A DNA stretch of 64,000 nt from Atherinomorus stipes (taxonomy: Eukaryota; Chordata; Actinopteri; Atheriniformes; Atherinidae), in assembly GCA_023101725.1 (NCBI GenBank), contig JALJCO010013714.1, positions 62,001-126,000 on the forward strand, written 5' to 3'. The notes beneath the pieces are model-generated. The model searched no databases. It saw only the letters and a list, made by a program, of their open reading frames with translations, and had not been told where the DNA came from. Positions 34,128-45,835 of the stretch are shown here, one piece after another. The position numbers and the translations under genes are program-made. Position 1 is the stretch's first letter. Every line of letters begins with the position of its first letter.

Positions 34128-35023
34128 CAAGGGCGCCCCAAGAGGTGGCCAGGGGTGGCCATGGCCTCAACATTTATGTACTATTTACACAGTGAAGCAT
34201 GTTTTGTTTATATTTGAATGTCAAATTCTTTACAAACAATTAAAAATAATAGAAAACTTAAAATATTACACAAGACCTACCATTTTCGTCCAATTGCTGT
34301 TTTGCTGTAGTCACTCGTGGGTCTTTCACGCCTAATTAACTCCGCCTTTCTTATGTAAATTCATCCAGGAAGGCGCCACCCAGCAGAACCGCCCCAACCA
34401 GTTCCTAATGCCCCTTTCACATTAGCACCTACTTAGCCCACCCCTCATTGGGACGACACCACACTACCGAAGTTTGATTTGTTCACATTACAATTGAGGG
34501 CTATCGAGGCCATCTTCAGCAATGGTTTTCAGTGTGGATGGGGTCGCCGTAGCAAAGTTTTGTGAAGTTATTTGTTTGCGACACACACTCGCACACACAC
34601 CGAACAACAATGGACGAAGTTGAGCATGTGATTTACCTGTTCTTTTTATCAACTCCGTTGACCACAGTGTTGTAGGTGCGCGCGCAGCCAATAGACATGT
34701 GGAGAACGCCCCAAATAACTACAGCAAGCCAAATCTGAACTTGCAGGACAATAGTGCTTGTTGGTTTGTTCATTCTTTGTAAAGTATTGGTGAATTGAAG
34801 GAGTTTTTCTGCAGATAATTCCTTATATAGAGGCCCATTCATTCTGCTCCCTTCACTGCCATCATGATGAATCTGAACAGTTGCATCCAAAGGAGTCAGA
34901 GTGATGCAGAAAAGGTCCAGGTTGAATGAAACAAAAGCTATCCTTTAATAACCCTTGGCCACCCTGCTATTTTCTCTGGCTACCCCGTGGCCACTCTCAA
35001 AAAAATCTCTGCAGGTGCCCCTG
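34128..35023. mobile_element. Non-autonomous hAT-type element with 8-bp target duplication
   Basis: 896 bp. TGTATTTT at 34120-34127 is repeated exactly at 35024-35031, the 8-bp duplication made by hAT transposases. Ends are CAAGGGCGCCCC and, reverse-complemented, CAGGGGCACCTG. Subterminal GGTGGCCAGGGGTGGCC at the left and GGCTACCCCGTGGCCAC at the right repeat a GTGGCC motif. An ATG at 34610 opens 21 codons (MDEVEHVIYLFFLSTPL and on), then stop. No transposase domain is present, so it needed an enzyme in trans. Confidence 0.85.
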
Positions 35024-35034
35024 TGTATTTTCCT

Positions 35035-38000
35035 CACCGTAGTGGTCTGATAGTAATGCAAAGATCGATGCTTCTGTCATAGGATATTTTCACTCCTGTT
35101 CATTCCTCCATATGTGCTAGAAATTGTATCTTTGATCTGCACTATAAATAAATAAAAGCACAGCTGCAGTGTTTACAAGTCAACCTTAAAAAACCCTTAA
35201 TATTTCCATAAAATCAGCCTCAGATATGAACTAAAAACCTTTGAAATAAAAATGCTTCCTGGAAGGACAACCAGTGTTCTTCTCAGCAGCTTTTTGTCTG
35301 CTTTTACCAAAACATTGGTTAGTTACAAACATATTAAGTGGGAAATAATTGCCAATATATCTTCATAAACTTTGAAAATATTGTGCTTCCTTTTAGCCAT
35401 AACTAGTTTTATAAACTAGCCCAAAACCCATCATTATTTCCTTGTGCATTTCAGCACCTGAAGTCATGTTGGACATTTATCCAAAACGAAACCAAAGTGC
35501 GTCACACGCTTGTTTGTAATCTGTTTAAACAGTCACTGACCTATGGTTTACTGTCCTGTCTCCAGTAATTAGGTCTGAATTGCAGGGTCGAAATGAGACA
35601 AGTGTAAAAGTCAGAAGAGAGGGGGAATTTAATATTTATCAATCTGCTCAGTCAATGCAACAAAACTGCTCAGAAAAGCAAACATGTCTGCAAAACACGA
35701 GCATTGTCAGGAGACACATCCTGCAGGCTGCAGGTCCTAAACACCTGAACAGAACACATTAAAATGCAACAACATGATAGCACACACAAAGCCTGGCAGA
35801 GGAATCGAGGCTATCGGTGATAGAGCAACATTTCTTCTCTCTCTGTAAGCAGCAGACATATACTGTGTCAGAGCAACGCAGCAGCTGTGTGGTTAGGATG
35901 CATACATGGACACATATGCCTTCAAGCAGTGAGTCCCCAGATCATTTTTTGACAGTCCAGGACCTTTCCTGCATGTCATTCCCCTCCTCTCTTTCCATAT
36001 TTTTATTTCTGTTGCCACTGTCATGATCTGACACAGGTGCAAAACATGTCTCTAAAAGGAAATATCACTGCTTTAACCTTTATTGGAATTTTAACGTGAT
36101 AAGCTTTGCATAGCAACACAGATGGAGATATAATATGAAGCATGATTCTGACGTCGCCTGCAGGGTGTGATAATAAAATAATTAAGAATACATTCCTTCA
36201 CACTAATGCTTGATGACAACAGCTCAGAAATAAGAAGTTGCTTCTAGCGGGGATTATATTCTAGTCTGAATGGTTATGAGAGCATGAGAACATAATATCT
36301 CAAATCTGTAACCAAAGGCACATGTGGGTTTAAACATGCATATTGATGTAGGAAATTCTTTAAAACAAACAAATATTGAAGAAACCAACAATCCGAACTA
36401 ATTTCATAAAGGGTTAGGACAATATAAGAAACTGGAACCTTGAGATTAGTGAAACATATGTGTGTATGCTGACAATTTCTTGTGCTTTAAAAACAACAAA
36501 AAGATTATTTTTATACTCATATAATATTTCAGTTTACTTCAATTTTAAGCTATCGTCTAATATTGTTATACAACCACTCCAGTTTTGGGGCAGAAGAGGC
36601 CAAAAAGTTATTTGTGTTCCACTCTAAAAAGACAATTTCAGCTAAAGTTGATATAAAGCACTTTTTGTATGAATCTCACTTTAGTCCTTTGGTTGGTGAC
36701 ATCACACTTTGTTGATTCAATTAACACAAGGAGAGTTACAGCCAAACTACATGGATTGCCTCCATTTGTGATTAAATAGAGTTAAAAAAAAATCATGTTT
36801 TATATTAAACTCCACAGTCAGATCGACTCAAATTAAATGCATATTTAACAGGAATTCAACCATTTGTTATTAAGTGTTGGAATTTTTTGTTTAGTTTAAA
36901 TGTTAAAGTTGGAAACAGAACGTAAAACAGTCAGGTTCTCTCATCTCCTTCAAATCTTAACATCCAAACAAACCTTTTAGACAAGCATATTCCTTTTTTT
37001 TGCAACTAAATGACCCCTATTTCACTTTATTGCTGTTGTTTTTAACATGTTTTAGGGTATTTACGTCTTTCCCTGTATTTTTATCTTATTTTGTTGAGTG
37101 ACTTTGAGTGTCTTCAAAGGCGCACATAAATGAAATATTTGCTGATATTGTTATTGACATGATTGTGTAGGGAGTGCCACAAACCACTATCTTGCACTGG
37201 TTTTTTGTGTTGTTCCAGCCACAGAGTTAAAGTTGCTCACGAATATCTGATGTTTATCTCAATATTTTTATGTTAAAACTACTCCCACCTAAAATATATA
37301 GTGAAAGTAAAGCACCATTTTCACCCTATATATTTAAAACATTTATTTAGCCTTTATTTATATTTACATATTTTATCAAGAATTATGTAAATAACAGTTC
37401 TTTTGGAAAAATAAAATATTCAGCAGATTTATTAATTATATGTGTATTAATGAATTGATAATAGTAATATTATATCCATGCCGTAACACCAATCTGTCAA
37501 AGGAGTCTAGATGCAAATTGGTCATGGGCTATAATCTGGCATATTAACATTTGTTTTAATGGTCATTAATATTTAATGTTCCCCTTTTTATATTATAATG
37601 AATAAAAATCCAATAAATAAATAATTATTTGCAACAAGTTGAATCTTTTAAATTGACTTTCCAAACAAATTGAGTCAGAGCGATTCAGATGTTTTGTTTG
37701 AAAGAATCTAAATGGTCTGAGTAAGTCTGGTTTAAAACCACTGAGTTGAATAAACTTGATGAATGAACTCCAATAAACTTAATTACTTGTAATAAATTTT
37801 GAAAAAAATCTTTTCAGCTAGTTCAGCTATTATCTTTTTATAGATTTGTGGTAATATGTTGTGCGTTTATTCATTATTTTCCATATTCCTCACAAAATAC
37901 AGCATATGTATGACGCTTTAACATTGCCTGGCCTTAAAAGCATTGCAACCTGACAGCAGAAAACCACCAGTGTGCAGTTTTTAAGTGTCTCAAAGAAGGC

Positions 38001-38785
38001 TTTAAATCTTCTACATGAAACTTCCAAATACCTTCCTTGGTGTTAACGGACAAAGAAAAGAAACAAAAACATAACGCAAAATAAATAAACAGAAAATACA
38101 GTAAGAGGCATGAATTCAGCAACAAGGAGCCTTTGATTTAAAAAAAAGGCAAAAGAAGAGAGATCAGTGAAGACTTTCAAATTTTCAAATTGAATCTTAA
38201 TCTGCACAACTTAATGGAGTCAACATGCATGTTATGTAGAAAATGCAGGCTCACATGAATCAAAGTTACTTTGGTTTCAAGACAGTTTTGATGACTGTGT
38301 GTTTGGTGTGTGACTGATGATGATTAAAACCTCCATCCAAACATTGGTGTGCAGCAAAGAATGGTACACTGATGAGCAACTTGCTGACTGTTTTCACAGA
38401 GACAGATTTTAATGACGAAGGATGTTGCTAATTTATTATCTGACACATCTGAGGTGATATTTTGGCCTTATCCTTGGCAAATACTGGCCATTCACTGGAA
38501 TGACACAGCAATGCATCAACCAAAACTACGGCTAATTATCGCATCCATCAGCTTCTAACAGCACAGCTCTTGTGACTTGAGATACAGCATCTGGAAGCGA
38601 TGGAGCTGACAGCACAGCTTCTTTCTTGGTGGATTTTTCACAGACTTCACAAGTTCAGATTTTTGGAAGATAAAGGATTTGTCATTCCAGACAGCTGCTG
38701 AAACTCCTCACTTCCTGTTCAACACTCATATTTATGAGACATTAAAGAGAGTTTTCATCCATTGTTTATGGGAGTTATTGCATCT
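35035..38785. other. AT-rich stretch, no gene recognised
   Basis: Long AT-rich tracts, notably 37260-37640. The only repeat recognised is a LINE tail near 37100. Confidence 0.45.
37095..37150 (+). repeat. L2-type LINE tail
   Basis: GTGACTTTGAGTGTCTTC, AAAGGCGCACATAAATGAAAT and a following ATT-like end have the usual L2-type 3' form. Confidence 0.5.
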
Positions 38786-38795
38786 TTGTTTAAAA

Positions 38796-39012
38796 GGGGT
38801 GCCCAAGTCCAGTCACCGAGAGCTATCCTGCACATTTTGGTTGCATCCTTTCCCCAACACACCTGAAGCAAATGAATAGCTCGTTACCAGGCCTCTGCAG
38901 AGCTGAATGACATGCATGAGGGAATTAGTCATTTGATTCAGGTGTGTTGAAGAGGGTATGTTCTAAAAATTGCAGGATAGTAGCTTTCAAGGACTGGACT
39001 TGTGCACCCCTG
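38796..39012. mobile_element. hAT-type fold-back MITE
   Basis: About 217 bp in which the left half (GGGGTGCCCAAGTCCAGT, GAGAGCTATCCTGCACATTT, CAACACACCTGAAGCAAATG) is repeated in reverse at the right (CATTTGATTCAGGTGTGTTG, AATTGCAGGATAGTAGC, GGACTGGACTTGTGCACCCC), so almost the whole piece folds into one hairpin. GTTTAAAA stands on both sides (38788-38795, 39013-39020), an 8-bp duplication that fits hAT. The left end has lost its first CA. Confidence 0.85.
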
Positions 39013-39178
39013 GTTTAAAATAATCTGAATGAAAATAGATTTAATTGGGCAATGGGCAAAATCAGTGAACTGTGTTTTAAATGAATCAGAAAGATATCCA
39101 TCATGAGTCTGTTGCTGGTTTGATGTAATAACGTAAGCCTGCTGCCATGTCAGTCGTTCTATAATGCAGTCTAACTAA

Positions 39179-40026
39179 GGTCGTTTTCACACATATTTGG
39201 GTGGAGTCAGGTGCTGCCGCAGCAGTGAAAAGGTTACAATGTTTCAATTTTCCACTAATACAACTCCGTTTCACATATGCTTTTTTATCACCGTGTCCAG
39301 CAGTTGCTCTACAGACATGAGTGTTGTGTATCCATGGCAACCAGATGTAAGTAGACACATCCCAGCTGTAAAGCGTGGCTGTGTTGTAAACAAAACACAC
39401 GTGAATGATGGAGCGAGTTGAAGACGAGATACGGTTGAGTGTGGAGAACAATGTCATGCGCTGGAGGCGGCGGGTTTCCAGACAAACCAGAGCAAGGCGG
39501 AGATTGATTCTGCTGAATCTCAAAGTCCAACCATACGCAGATATCAGCCAGGTACCGGTGAGTTGTAAACATGAGCATTAACGATTAGCCTGCTAAGCCC
39601 TTATTGGTAACTTGTCTGGGGTTTGTGAACGCCTCGCTGATCTTAACATTTGAAATACATTAGTAGCTAGTAGACATAAGATGATACTAAACGTTACAGG
39701 CATGTAACCCTTTTATTTGTAGTATAACACTGTTAATAAGAACGATATCCCAACAGTACAGCAGCGTACGGATACCTGTTTAGTTCAAAAAGGTGGAGTA
39801 TCTGGGATTTAGGTCAAGCTAAAGTTGGTGCGCTTTCATACATCACTCGTGCCGCACTTCAGGTTGACGCAAGCTGCTCCAAAACTACCCTGTACAGCCG
39901 ATCCGAGAGCGGGCAAGTTGCGTCAATTACAAGTATGAGTGGCGTGTTCACACAGACCCAGTCACGCCGTGTTCAGCACCATAGTTCAGTTAGGTCGACC
40001 TAAATAGGTCCTGAGTGAAAACGACC
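39179..40026 (+). mobile_element. PIF/Harbinger-like element, non-autonomous
   Basis: 848 bp, with TAA on both sides (39176-39178, 40027-40029). Ends are GGTCGTTTTCAC and its exact 12-bp reverse complement. The 3-bp TAA duplication and GG start fit PIF/Harbinger. GTCGTTTTCACAC-like and GTGTTCACACAGACC words recur inside. It holds one exon-like frame at 39405-39581. No DDE transposase domain is visible, so it is an internally deleted or exon-carrying derivative. Confidence 0.75.
39405..39581 (+). CDS. Short Arg-rich frame in the Harbinger-like element
   Basis: ATG-ATG at 39405 and 39408 open a 58-codon frame starting MMERVEDEIRLSVENNVMRW, followed by a basic stretch RRRVSRQTRARRRLILLNLK. After VQPYADISQ the DNA reads CAG|GTACCGGTGAGT (around 39551), a possible splice donor with a second GTGAGT at 39558; reading through, the frame ends at TAA 39579. 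An acidic start followed by an Arg cluster occurs in N-terminal parts of several Harbinger transposases, so this may be the first exon of the parent's transposase or Myb-like protein. That is inference; I recognise no domain. Confidence 0.4.
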   Translation: MMERVEDEIRLSVENNVMRWRRRVSRQTRARRRLILLNLKVQPYADISQVPVSCKHEH

Positions 40027-40029
40027 TAA

Positions 40030-41425
40030 GTTTTGGAAGATGTAAGAAAAAAAGGAAAGTTGCTGCATCAAAGTCAAAAGATCCCAGTTTGGAGAAGTCA
40101 TACATAGCTCCACTCAGTTCATTCACAAACTTACTTACCGTACATGCCATACTATTGAGCACACCTGAATACAAAGCATTTTCACAAGAAAATGGCATTT
40201 TTGGGCTACATATAAAGGCCGCCAGACATTTGTCAATGAGCCACAGGTGTCCACATTGTAATATGAGATACATAGGCTACATACTGCCCGTAAACATTTT
40301 ATTTTTTCTGAACAGTGCCTGTTGCTGGGCTAGCTAAAAAAAAAAAAAAGTCATGCAGCGGTGTCAAGTGTCTCAAGCTTATGCGCATAGCTACATCTGA
40401 CACTGCTGGCCGGTGTTCTGACATTTCATCCTACCCGTCGAGACATACGTGCAGCATTATATCATGACAGGGTAGCGTAGACGGACAGAGGGGCCTGTCA
40501 TTCTAATCTGCAGTAGCCCGTTTTGACAGAACACCAGACAGAGGGCTCGTAAAGGGGCTCATAACTTTCCTTCTGGATGTCTGATCTTTGAAATTCTAAC
40601 TTTAGGTTTAGCTGATGTCCATGATAAGAAGGCACAAATGTTTGTGTGCTGCTCTGGGTCAGCCTTCTGAAGCGGGAATCTCATCCGTATTTAGTGTTTT
40701 CTGCCAAGTACACGCTAAATCCAGATCCTTCACACAGAAGCAGTTTCAACGCTGTTTGTGGTCAGTTCTTATGTGAAGGGCTTGAGCACTATGAGACATA
40801 ATAAATGAGACGGATCAGGTGTCATCGCCATTTGCCCATAACAATCCTGCATCGTTGTTCAAGCTGCAGTGTTCTTATAGCCCAGAATTTACGGTATTTA
40901 AAATGAATGGGTAAGTGCATGCACACTTTGGATTGGGCATCACATACAGGTCTGAAAGAACAGTTAGCATTGATACCAAATTTTTTGAAAAAGTGTTGCA
41001 CATAAAATGGAGTCCTCAAATGTACCAGGGATGCTTTGGAACAGTGGCATGTAAGAATGCAAAAAACCATAATATTATCTCTGGACTTCCTGGGAATTTT
41101 AAACATTGTAAAAACATCAGCGGATGAGATGATGTGTGAATGTAACAGTGAATATTCCAGAGAATTAGCTGCCACTGATCAAGCTGAGTGAAATGTGCAT
41201 AGTGATGAGAATTGCTATTAATTCTCCTTTCTGCTAACATGTCTGCTGTTTTCTGCTCCGTCCTCATTATCCAGGACATGTATCCTTGGTATGCATACAC
41301 TGGGTACTGACAGCAAAAAAAATAGAGGCCCTTAACTGCTATTCCAATGGAATTTTGTTTAGGAATGGAGTGTTTTTACAAGGTTCAATATGCAGTTTGC
41401 CTCTTCACACCTCTAGACAAGGACT
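40030..41425. other. Unique-looking stretch, no gene recognised
   Basis: An A run lies at 40336-40349. No other repeat or gene was seen. Confidence 0.4.
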
Positions 41426-41429
41426 CCCT

Positions 41430-41800
41430 TTGGGACTGACCTTGCAATTCAAGCTTTGATAGCTCTTCCCCTGCAGAAAGTCTCCATCTGCAAAGTGCAT
41501 CAATTGAAGAAAAAGACTCAACCAAATTATTCTAACCTTTTCCTGAATATTTTTGCTTAAATCTGCTTTAGATCCTTGCATTTGGCAAACTAAGACAATG
41601 AAACATTTAGAGATAGATTCACCCTGGTACCACCCTGTAATTTCAAGCTTTGAAAGCTCTTTCCCATCAGAAAGTCTCCATCTGCAAAGTGCATCAATTA
41701 GGGAAAAAGACCAGACCAAATTGTCCGCATGCACTTTGGAAGGTTTGGCTGAAATCTGCTTGAAATGCCTGCATTGGCAGAAAAATAACACATGACCATC
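41430..41800. repeat. Two-unit tandem duplication, 194-bp period
   Basis: CAGAAAGTCTCCATCTGCAA and twelve more bases (41474-41505) recur without a mismatch at 41668-41699. Similarity extends on both sides: TTCAAGCTTTGATAGCTCTT against TTCAAGCTTTGAAAGCTCTT, and GAAATCTGCTT-like words about 80 bp later. Outside the core the units have drifted. A 157-codon minus-strand frame (41405-41878) runs over both units, but the period is not a multiple of three, so the units are read in different frames. Confidence 0.85.
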
Positions 41801-42314
41801 ATCCAGTAGACCTGACATTTTCTCCCACCAGTCAGCACATTTTAAACATATATGAAAGCAAACATGCACATCTTTCATTTAAGGGGCACAGGTACCTGGA
41901 AAAATACTGCTCAGACTCAAGGAACACCGCACAAAAGTTGAAATGATTCCTTTTACAAAACCAGCCAGGAGTGTATTCCAAGCCAAACAAGCTCTATAAT
42001 GAACAGTTCATATAATTTTTTGTCACCATACTGTGCTCACTTGATGAGCATAATGTCCATGACAAACCCCTAAAAATTCTATCTGTCCATGAAAAAAATA
42101 TGATGTACCATCACATATAACATGCATGATAGATCACCTAAGTTGTTTGGAAGATTAAGTGTTATAAGTTAAATAAATGAATGAACACAGCACCACCAAT
42201 AATACTATTAAAATGTAACCTGGCAGTGGACTTTTTAGTATCAGCTGAATGCCTTCAGCAGAGCCTTTCAGCTAACTATTTGAATTACTACTGTGAATTT
42301 AGGCTTTCCTTTAA

Positions 42315-42780
42315 AGTTATACCGTGTAACTTTTGACTCTGGTATTAAGCCTTAAATGAGCAGTATTAGATGATTTTCTGTCGGGCCAATATACAGTGAC
42401 TGACGCGTGTCAGCACTCTGAGCGGGCTGCCATCTGCAGAAACCAGACATCGTAACTTTAGAGAGGCGGGCCAACGATGAAAGTGGCGTAAAGCAAGTTG
42501 CTTTATGGCTCCTCTTCCGCAAACACAGAAAGCTCTACTTTTCTCTCATTACTCGAAGCATAGTCATGGTGGAACAAAGTAAAAAGGTGAATGTGATGTC
42601 TGCGCAGGCCAGAAAAAAAAGAGGCAAAGGGATCACGGCAGATCAAAGTCACGATTGGACATTGGAAAAGAATTCAGTCACTGGAGATTTCTGAAACAGC
42701 AGTGTGGAAGCAAAACCCACTCTCTGTTTGCTACGGTATCATTAGACTGGTAATTAAGTTTGGCTGTTGTGTAAAAATAC
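42315..42780 (+). mobile_element. TTAA-site element, family K2-like, left part
   Basis: TTAA (42311-42314) followed by AGTTATACCGTGTAACTTTT, related to the AGGGATACCGTGTAACTT end at 28338-28683. CpG-richer sequence follows. An ATG at 42566 opens 42 codons (MVEQSKKVNVMSAQARKKRG and on), with a basic RKKRGKG motif, ending at 42694. The matching right end was not found before the Tc1-like copy at 43100, so the right boundary given here is arbitrary. Confidence 0.5.
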
Positions 42781-43105
42781 AAAATTGTGATGCTTTTCCT
42801 TCTTTTTTTTCCAGTCAGCGTTTATTCAAAACAACGTCAATAAGCTGCCTATAGTTTCCTGTTAGCGAAACGCGGCTAGAGTTACTATAGACCAAAGCTA
42901 ACGTGACTCCCTAAACATTTGCGCAATTGTGGTTGGTTTGCAGCAATAAATGGGTTCTCTGTAATTCATATAAATATCAAAGAAGTAACAGAACGATCGG
43001 CAGTTTGCTTGGTTTAGTTGTATGGTTTCATACGCTGTTCAGAGGGAAGCAGTGCCACTGTAATGTCCCGTAAACTGAGCTAATCCAGACGTTCTCATAA
43101 CAAAC

Positions 43106-44115
43106 TTGAGTTTTGCTAAAGTTCCGACTGGACTCTGGAGCAGTGCAGGCGTTCTCTGGAGTGATGAATCACGCTTCTCCATCTGGCAATCTGATGGATT
43201 AGTCTGGGTTTGGCGGTTGCCAGGAGAACGGTGCTTGTCTGACTGCATTGTGCCAAGTGTAAAGTTTGGTGGAGGGGGATTATGGTTTGGGGGTGTTTTT
43301 CAGGAGCTGGGCTTAGCCTCTTAGTTCCAGTGAAAGGAACTCTGAATGCTTCAGCATACTGTACCAAGACAGTCAGTCAGTCAGTCATTTTCTGTACCGC
43401 TTATCCAGTTCAGGGTCGCGGGGGTTGCTGGAGCCTATCCCAGCTATTAACAGGGAGAGGGTACCCTGCGAGAGGCAGGGTACACCCTGGACAGGTCGCC
43501 AGGCTGTCACAGGGCCAACAGAGAGAGACAGACAACCATTCACACTCACATTCATTCCTAGGGGCAATTTAGAGTAATCAATTAAACTAGCATGCATGTC
43601 TTTGGACTGTGGGAGGAAGCCGGAGTACCCGGAGAGAACCCACGCATACACGGGGAGAACATGCAAACTCCACACAGGAAGGCCATGGTTGGAATTGTTC
43701 GAACCCCCCTCCCCAGCTGGGAATCGAACCAGTGACCTTCTTACTGTGAGGCTGCGGTGCTAACCACCACGCCACCGTGCAGCCCAAGACATACCAAGAC
43801 ATTTTGGACAATTCCGTGCTCCCAACTTTATGGGAACAGTTTGGAGCTGGCCCCTTCCTCTTCCAACATGACTGTGCACCAGTGCACAAAGCAAGGTTTA
43901 TAAAAACATGGATGGTAGAGTCTGGTGTGGATGAACTTGACCAGCCTGCACAGAGTCCTGACCCCTTTTGGGATGAATTAGAGCGGAGACTGAGAGCCAG
44001 GCCTTCTTGTCCAACATCAGTGTGTGACCTCACAAATGTGCTCCGGGAAGAATGGTCAAAAAATCCCATAAACACACTCCTAAACATTGTGGACAGCCTT
44101 CCAAGAAGAGCTTAA
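43106..44115 (+). pseudogene. Tc1-like transposase, 3' half, interrupted
   Basis: First part: VLWSDESRFSIWQSDG (block with the first catalytic Asp), then VKFGGGGLWFGGVF. After the SINE: ILDNSVLPTLWEQFG, FLFQHDCAPVHKARF (second Asp) and DELERRLRARPSCPTSVCDL with loss of about eleven bases that removes the usual LNPIEH part before the catalytic Glu block (SPDPFWDELERR). The helix-turn-helix N-terminus is missing. Dead by truncation, deletion and insertion. Confidence 0.88.
43371..43784 (-). mobile_element. tRNA-headed SINE, full length (family S1)
   Basis: On the minus strand: tRNA-like head with GGTGGCGTGGTGGTTAGCAC (box A like) and TGGTTCGATTCCCAGC (box B like), then GTGTGGAGTTTGCATGTTCT, GGGTTCTCTCCGGGTAC, CAGTCCAAAGACATGCATG, and a 3' end GGATAAGCGGTACAGAAAATG plus (GACT)n repeats. 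CCAAGAC at 43364-43370 is repeated at 43784-43790, a 7-bp target duplication. It inserted into the Tc1-like copy. RNA polymerase III transcription from the head and LINE-driven insertion are family knowledge. Confidence 0.88.
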
Positions 44116-44239
44116 GCTGTTCTAGCTGCAAAGGTGGACCAACATCATATTGAACTCTATGGATTAGGAATGGGATGTCACTTAGGCTCATATGTGAGTC
44201 AAGGCAGGTGAGCAAATACTTTTGGCAATAAAGTGTATT

Positions 44240-45803
44240 TTTTGTAATAAAAAGCCTTAAATTCTTGCCTCAATCATACAGTGACTGTCGTCTTTTCTGC
44301 CAAGGCATCAGCAGCAGCTATAATCTCCAACTACCGACTCCAACAGTGATCAGCCTGATAGTCACTGAACAATTTCACTGGCAAAAATATATGTCAAGCA
44401 CCAGGGTGATACATGTAATACCTTGCACATGATAATGAAAATTGGCAAATTATCTGAAAAACGTAGTAACAGTTAAACTGTTAATGACACAACACCTACA
44501 ACTACTAACATCTGCAACCTGCATGCTAACAAAGAATGTTGCATTCCTATGTGTGACGATTACCTCATTATAGATGATTTGACTTCTCACATCGGAAAAT
44601 TTGCATTGCAAAGGTAAATTTACAAAGGTGTCAAATATCTGTGTTGTTTTAATGGCTGATCATCTTAAGACATGCCACTCTACACGGTGGAACATAATGC
44701 CTCAAAACTGGTCTGTGTCACACATTTTAAGGGTCAAGCATGATGGAAAAGGCTCTTCATGGTCAAGTAATTTAACTCCTAAAATCTGTCTGAATAAGAC
44801 TGTTATATAATTGCATCTATATTAATATTGAACACTTACAGTGAAATGCTGCATTTGGCCACAGTCACATCTCATTTTCAGAGCTGTTCTATGAGGGGAT
44901 CATAAATAACAAAGCACATATTGTTGCTAACAGTAGCATGATTTATTAAGAGCAGAGTTTACTGTTTGTTTATGTTTGTAAAACAAGTATATATTCTGTG
45001 ATGATATGATTTGATAAATAACCACTTAAGAATGTTGTTAGTGAGATTTCCTTGGCACTAAACCCTGTGCTTACTCTAATACTTAGGACTTATTTGGCAT
45101 TGTGATGAATAGTTTTCTTTCTGCTGTGGCAAGCATTAACCTTAAATTTAGTTTGTGGATTGCTGGCATTTAAGTGAAATTATATATTGCATATAGGGTT
45201 CTGTTGGTTTACTTATTGGTGATATTATATAAACAGTAGATTAATTATTGTTCCTAAATTATTCTGCTTCTGTTATTATCAGACTCACATGATGCAGAAA
45301 GCTAATCCAGTTTATTCATCCACTTAAAACCATTTTGGGGAACCTGTAAGAATGCAAATTAGAAGCTGATACAGCTTTCCAAATATCAGTCTTGTTTTGA
45401 TGTTGAGGGTTTATTTTTGTGAACTCACTTCCATGTGCCTGAAAAACAAAAAATGTGGGTGTGCTTTTCTTCAATAAAAAACTCCTGATGTGAAAATAAT
45501 GTTCTCTCTTAAATCTGCCTTTCACAAAACCTTTGCAATTCAGGATTAATGCAGTACTTTTCCTTTTAGATTTAATTATTATAACTTTGCTTTGCAGAGC
45601 TAAATATTCTCATTTTCTGCATCTTTCTCATGAACATGTAAGTAGTCCAATCTGTTCCTGAAAGAAAGATTAATTACTGTCTTCATTATCTCAGTTACAG
45701 TCTCATTCATCACAACAGCGTATAGATATAAAAACATAATTAAAAAAATTAAAATAAATTATATACCTTGTCTGAGTGTATATATATATATATATATACT
45801 GTA

Positions 45804-45835
<32 letters not shown>

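Larger units (their letters stand above)
43100..44237 (+). mobile_element. Tc1-like transposon family A, copy 2, with SINE inside
   Basis: 5'-truncated Tc1-like copy in two parts (43100-43370 and about 43788-44237), split by a SINE. It ends ACTTTTGGCAATAAAGTGTA. The flanks of the SINE rejoin to match copy 1 at 1-525 (TTCAACATACCAAGACATTC against TTCAGCATACTGTACCAAGAC and ATACCAAGACATTT). The terminal repeat at the left is absent. Confidence 0.88.

Noticed and set aside
39101..39523. 140-codon minus-strand frame
   Set aside because: Crosses the left end of the Harbinger-like element and has no motif.
41405..41878. Longest frame in the window (157 codons, minus strand)
   Set aside because: No motif or start context; it crosses a 194-bp tandem duplication in two different frames, so it looks like chance.
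43587..44087. 166-codon minus-strand frame
   Set aside because: Antisense to a Tc1-like transposase and a SINE; it crosses the junction between them.
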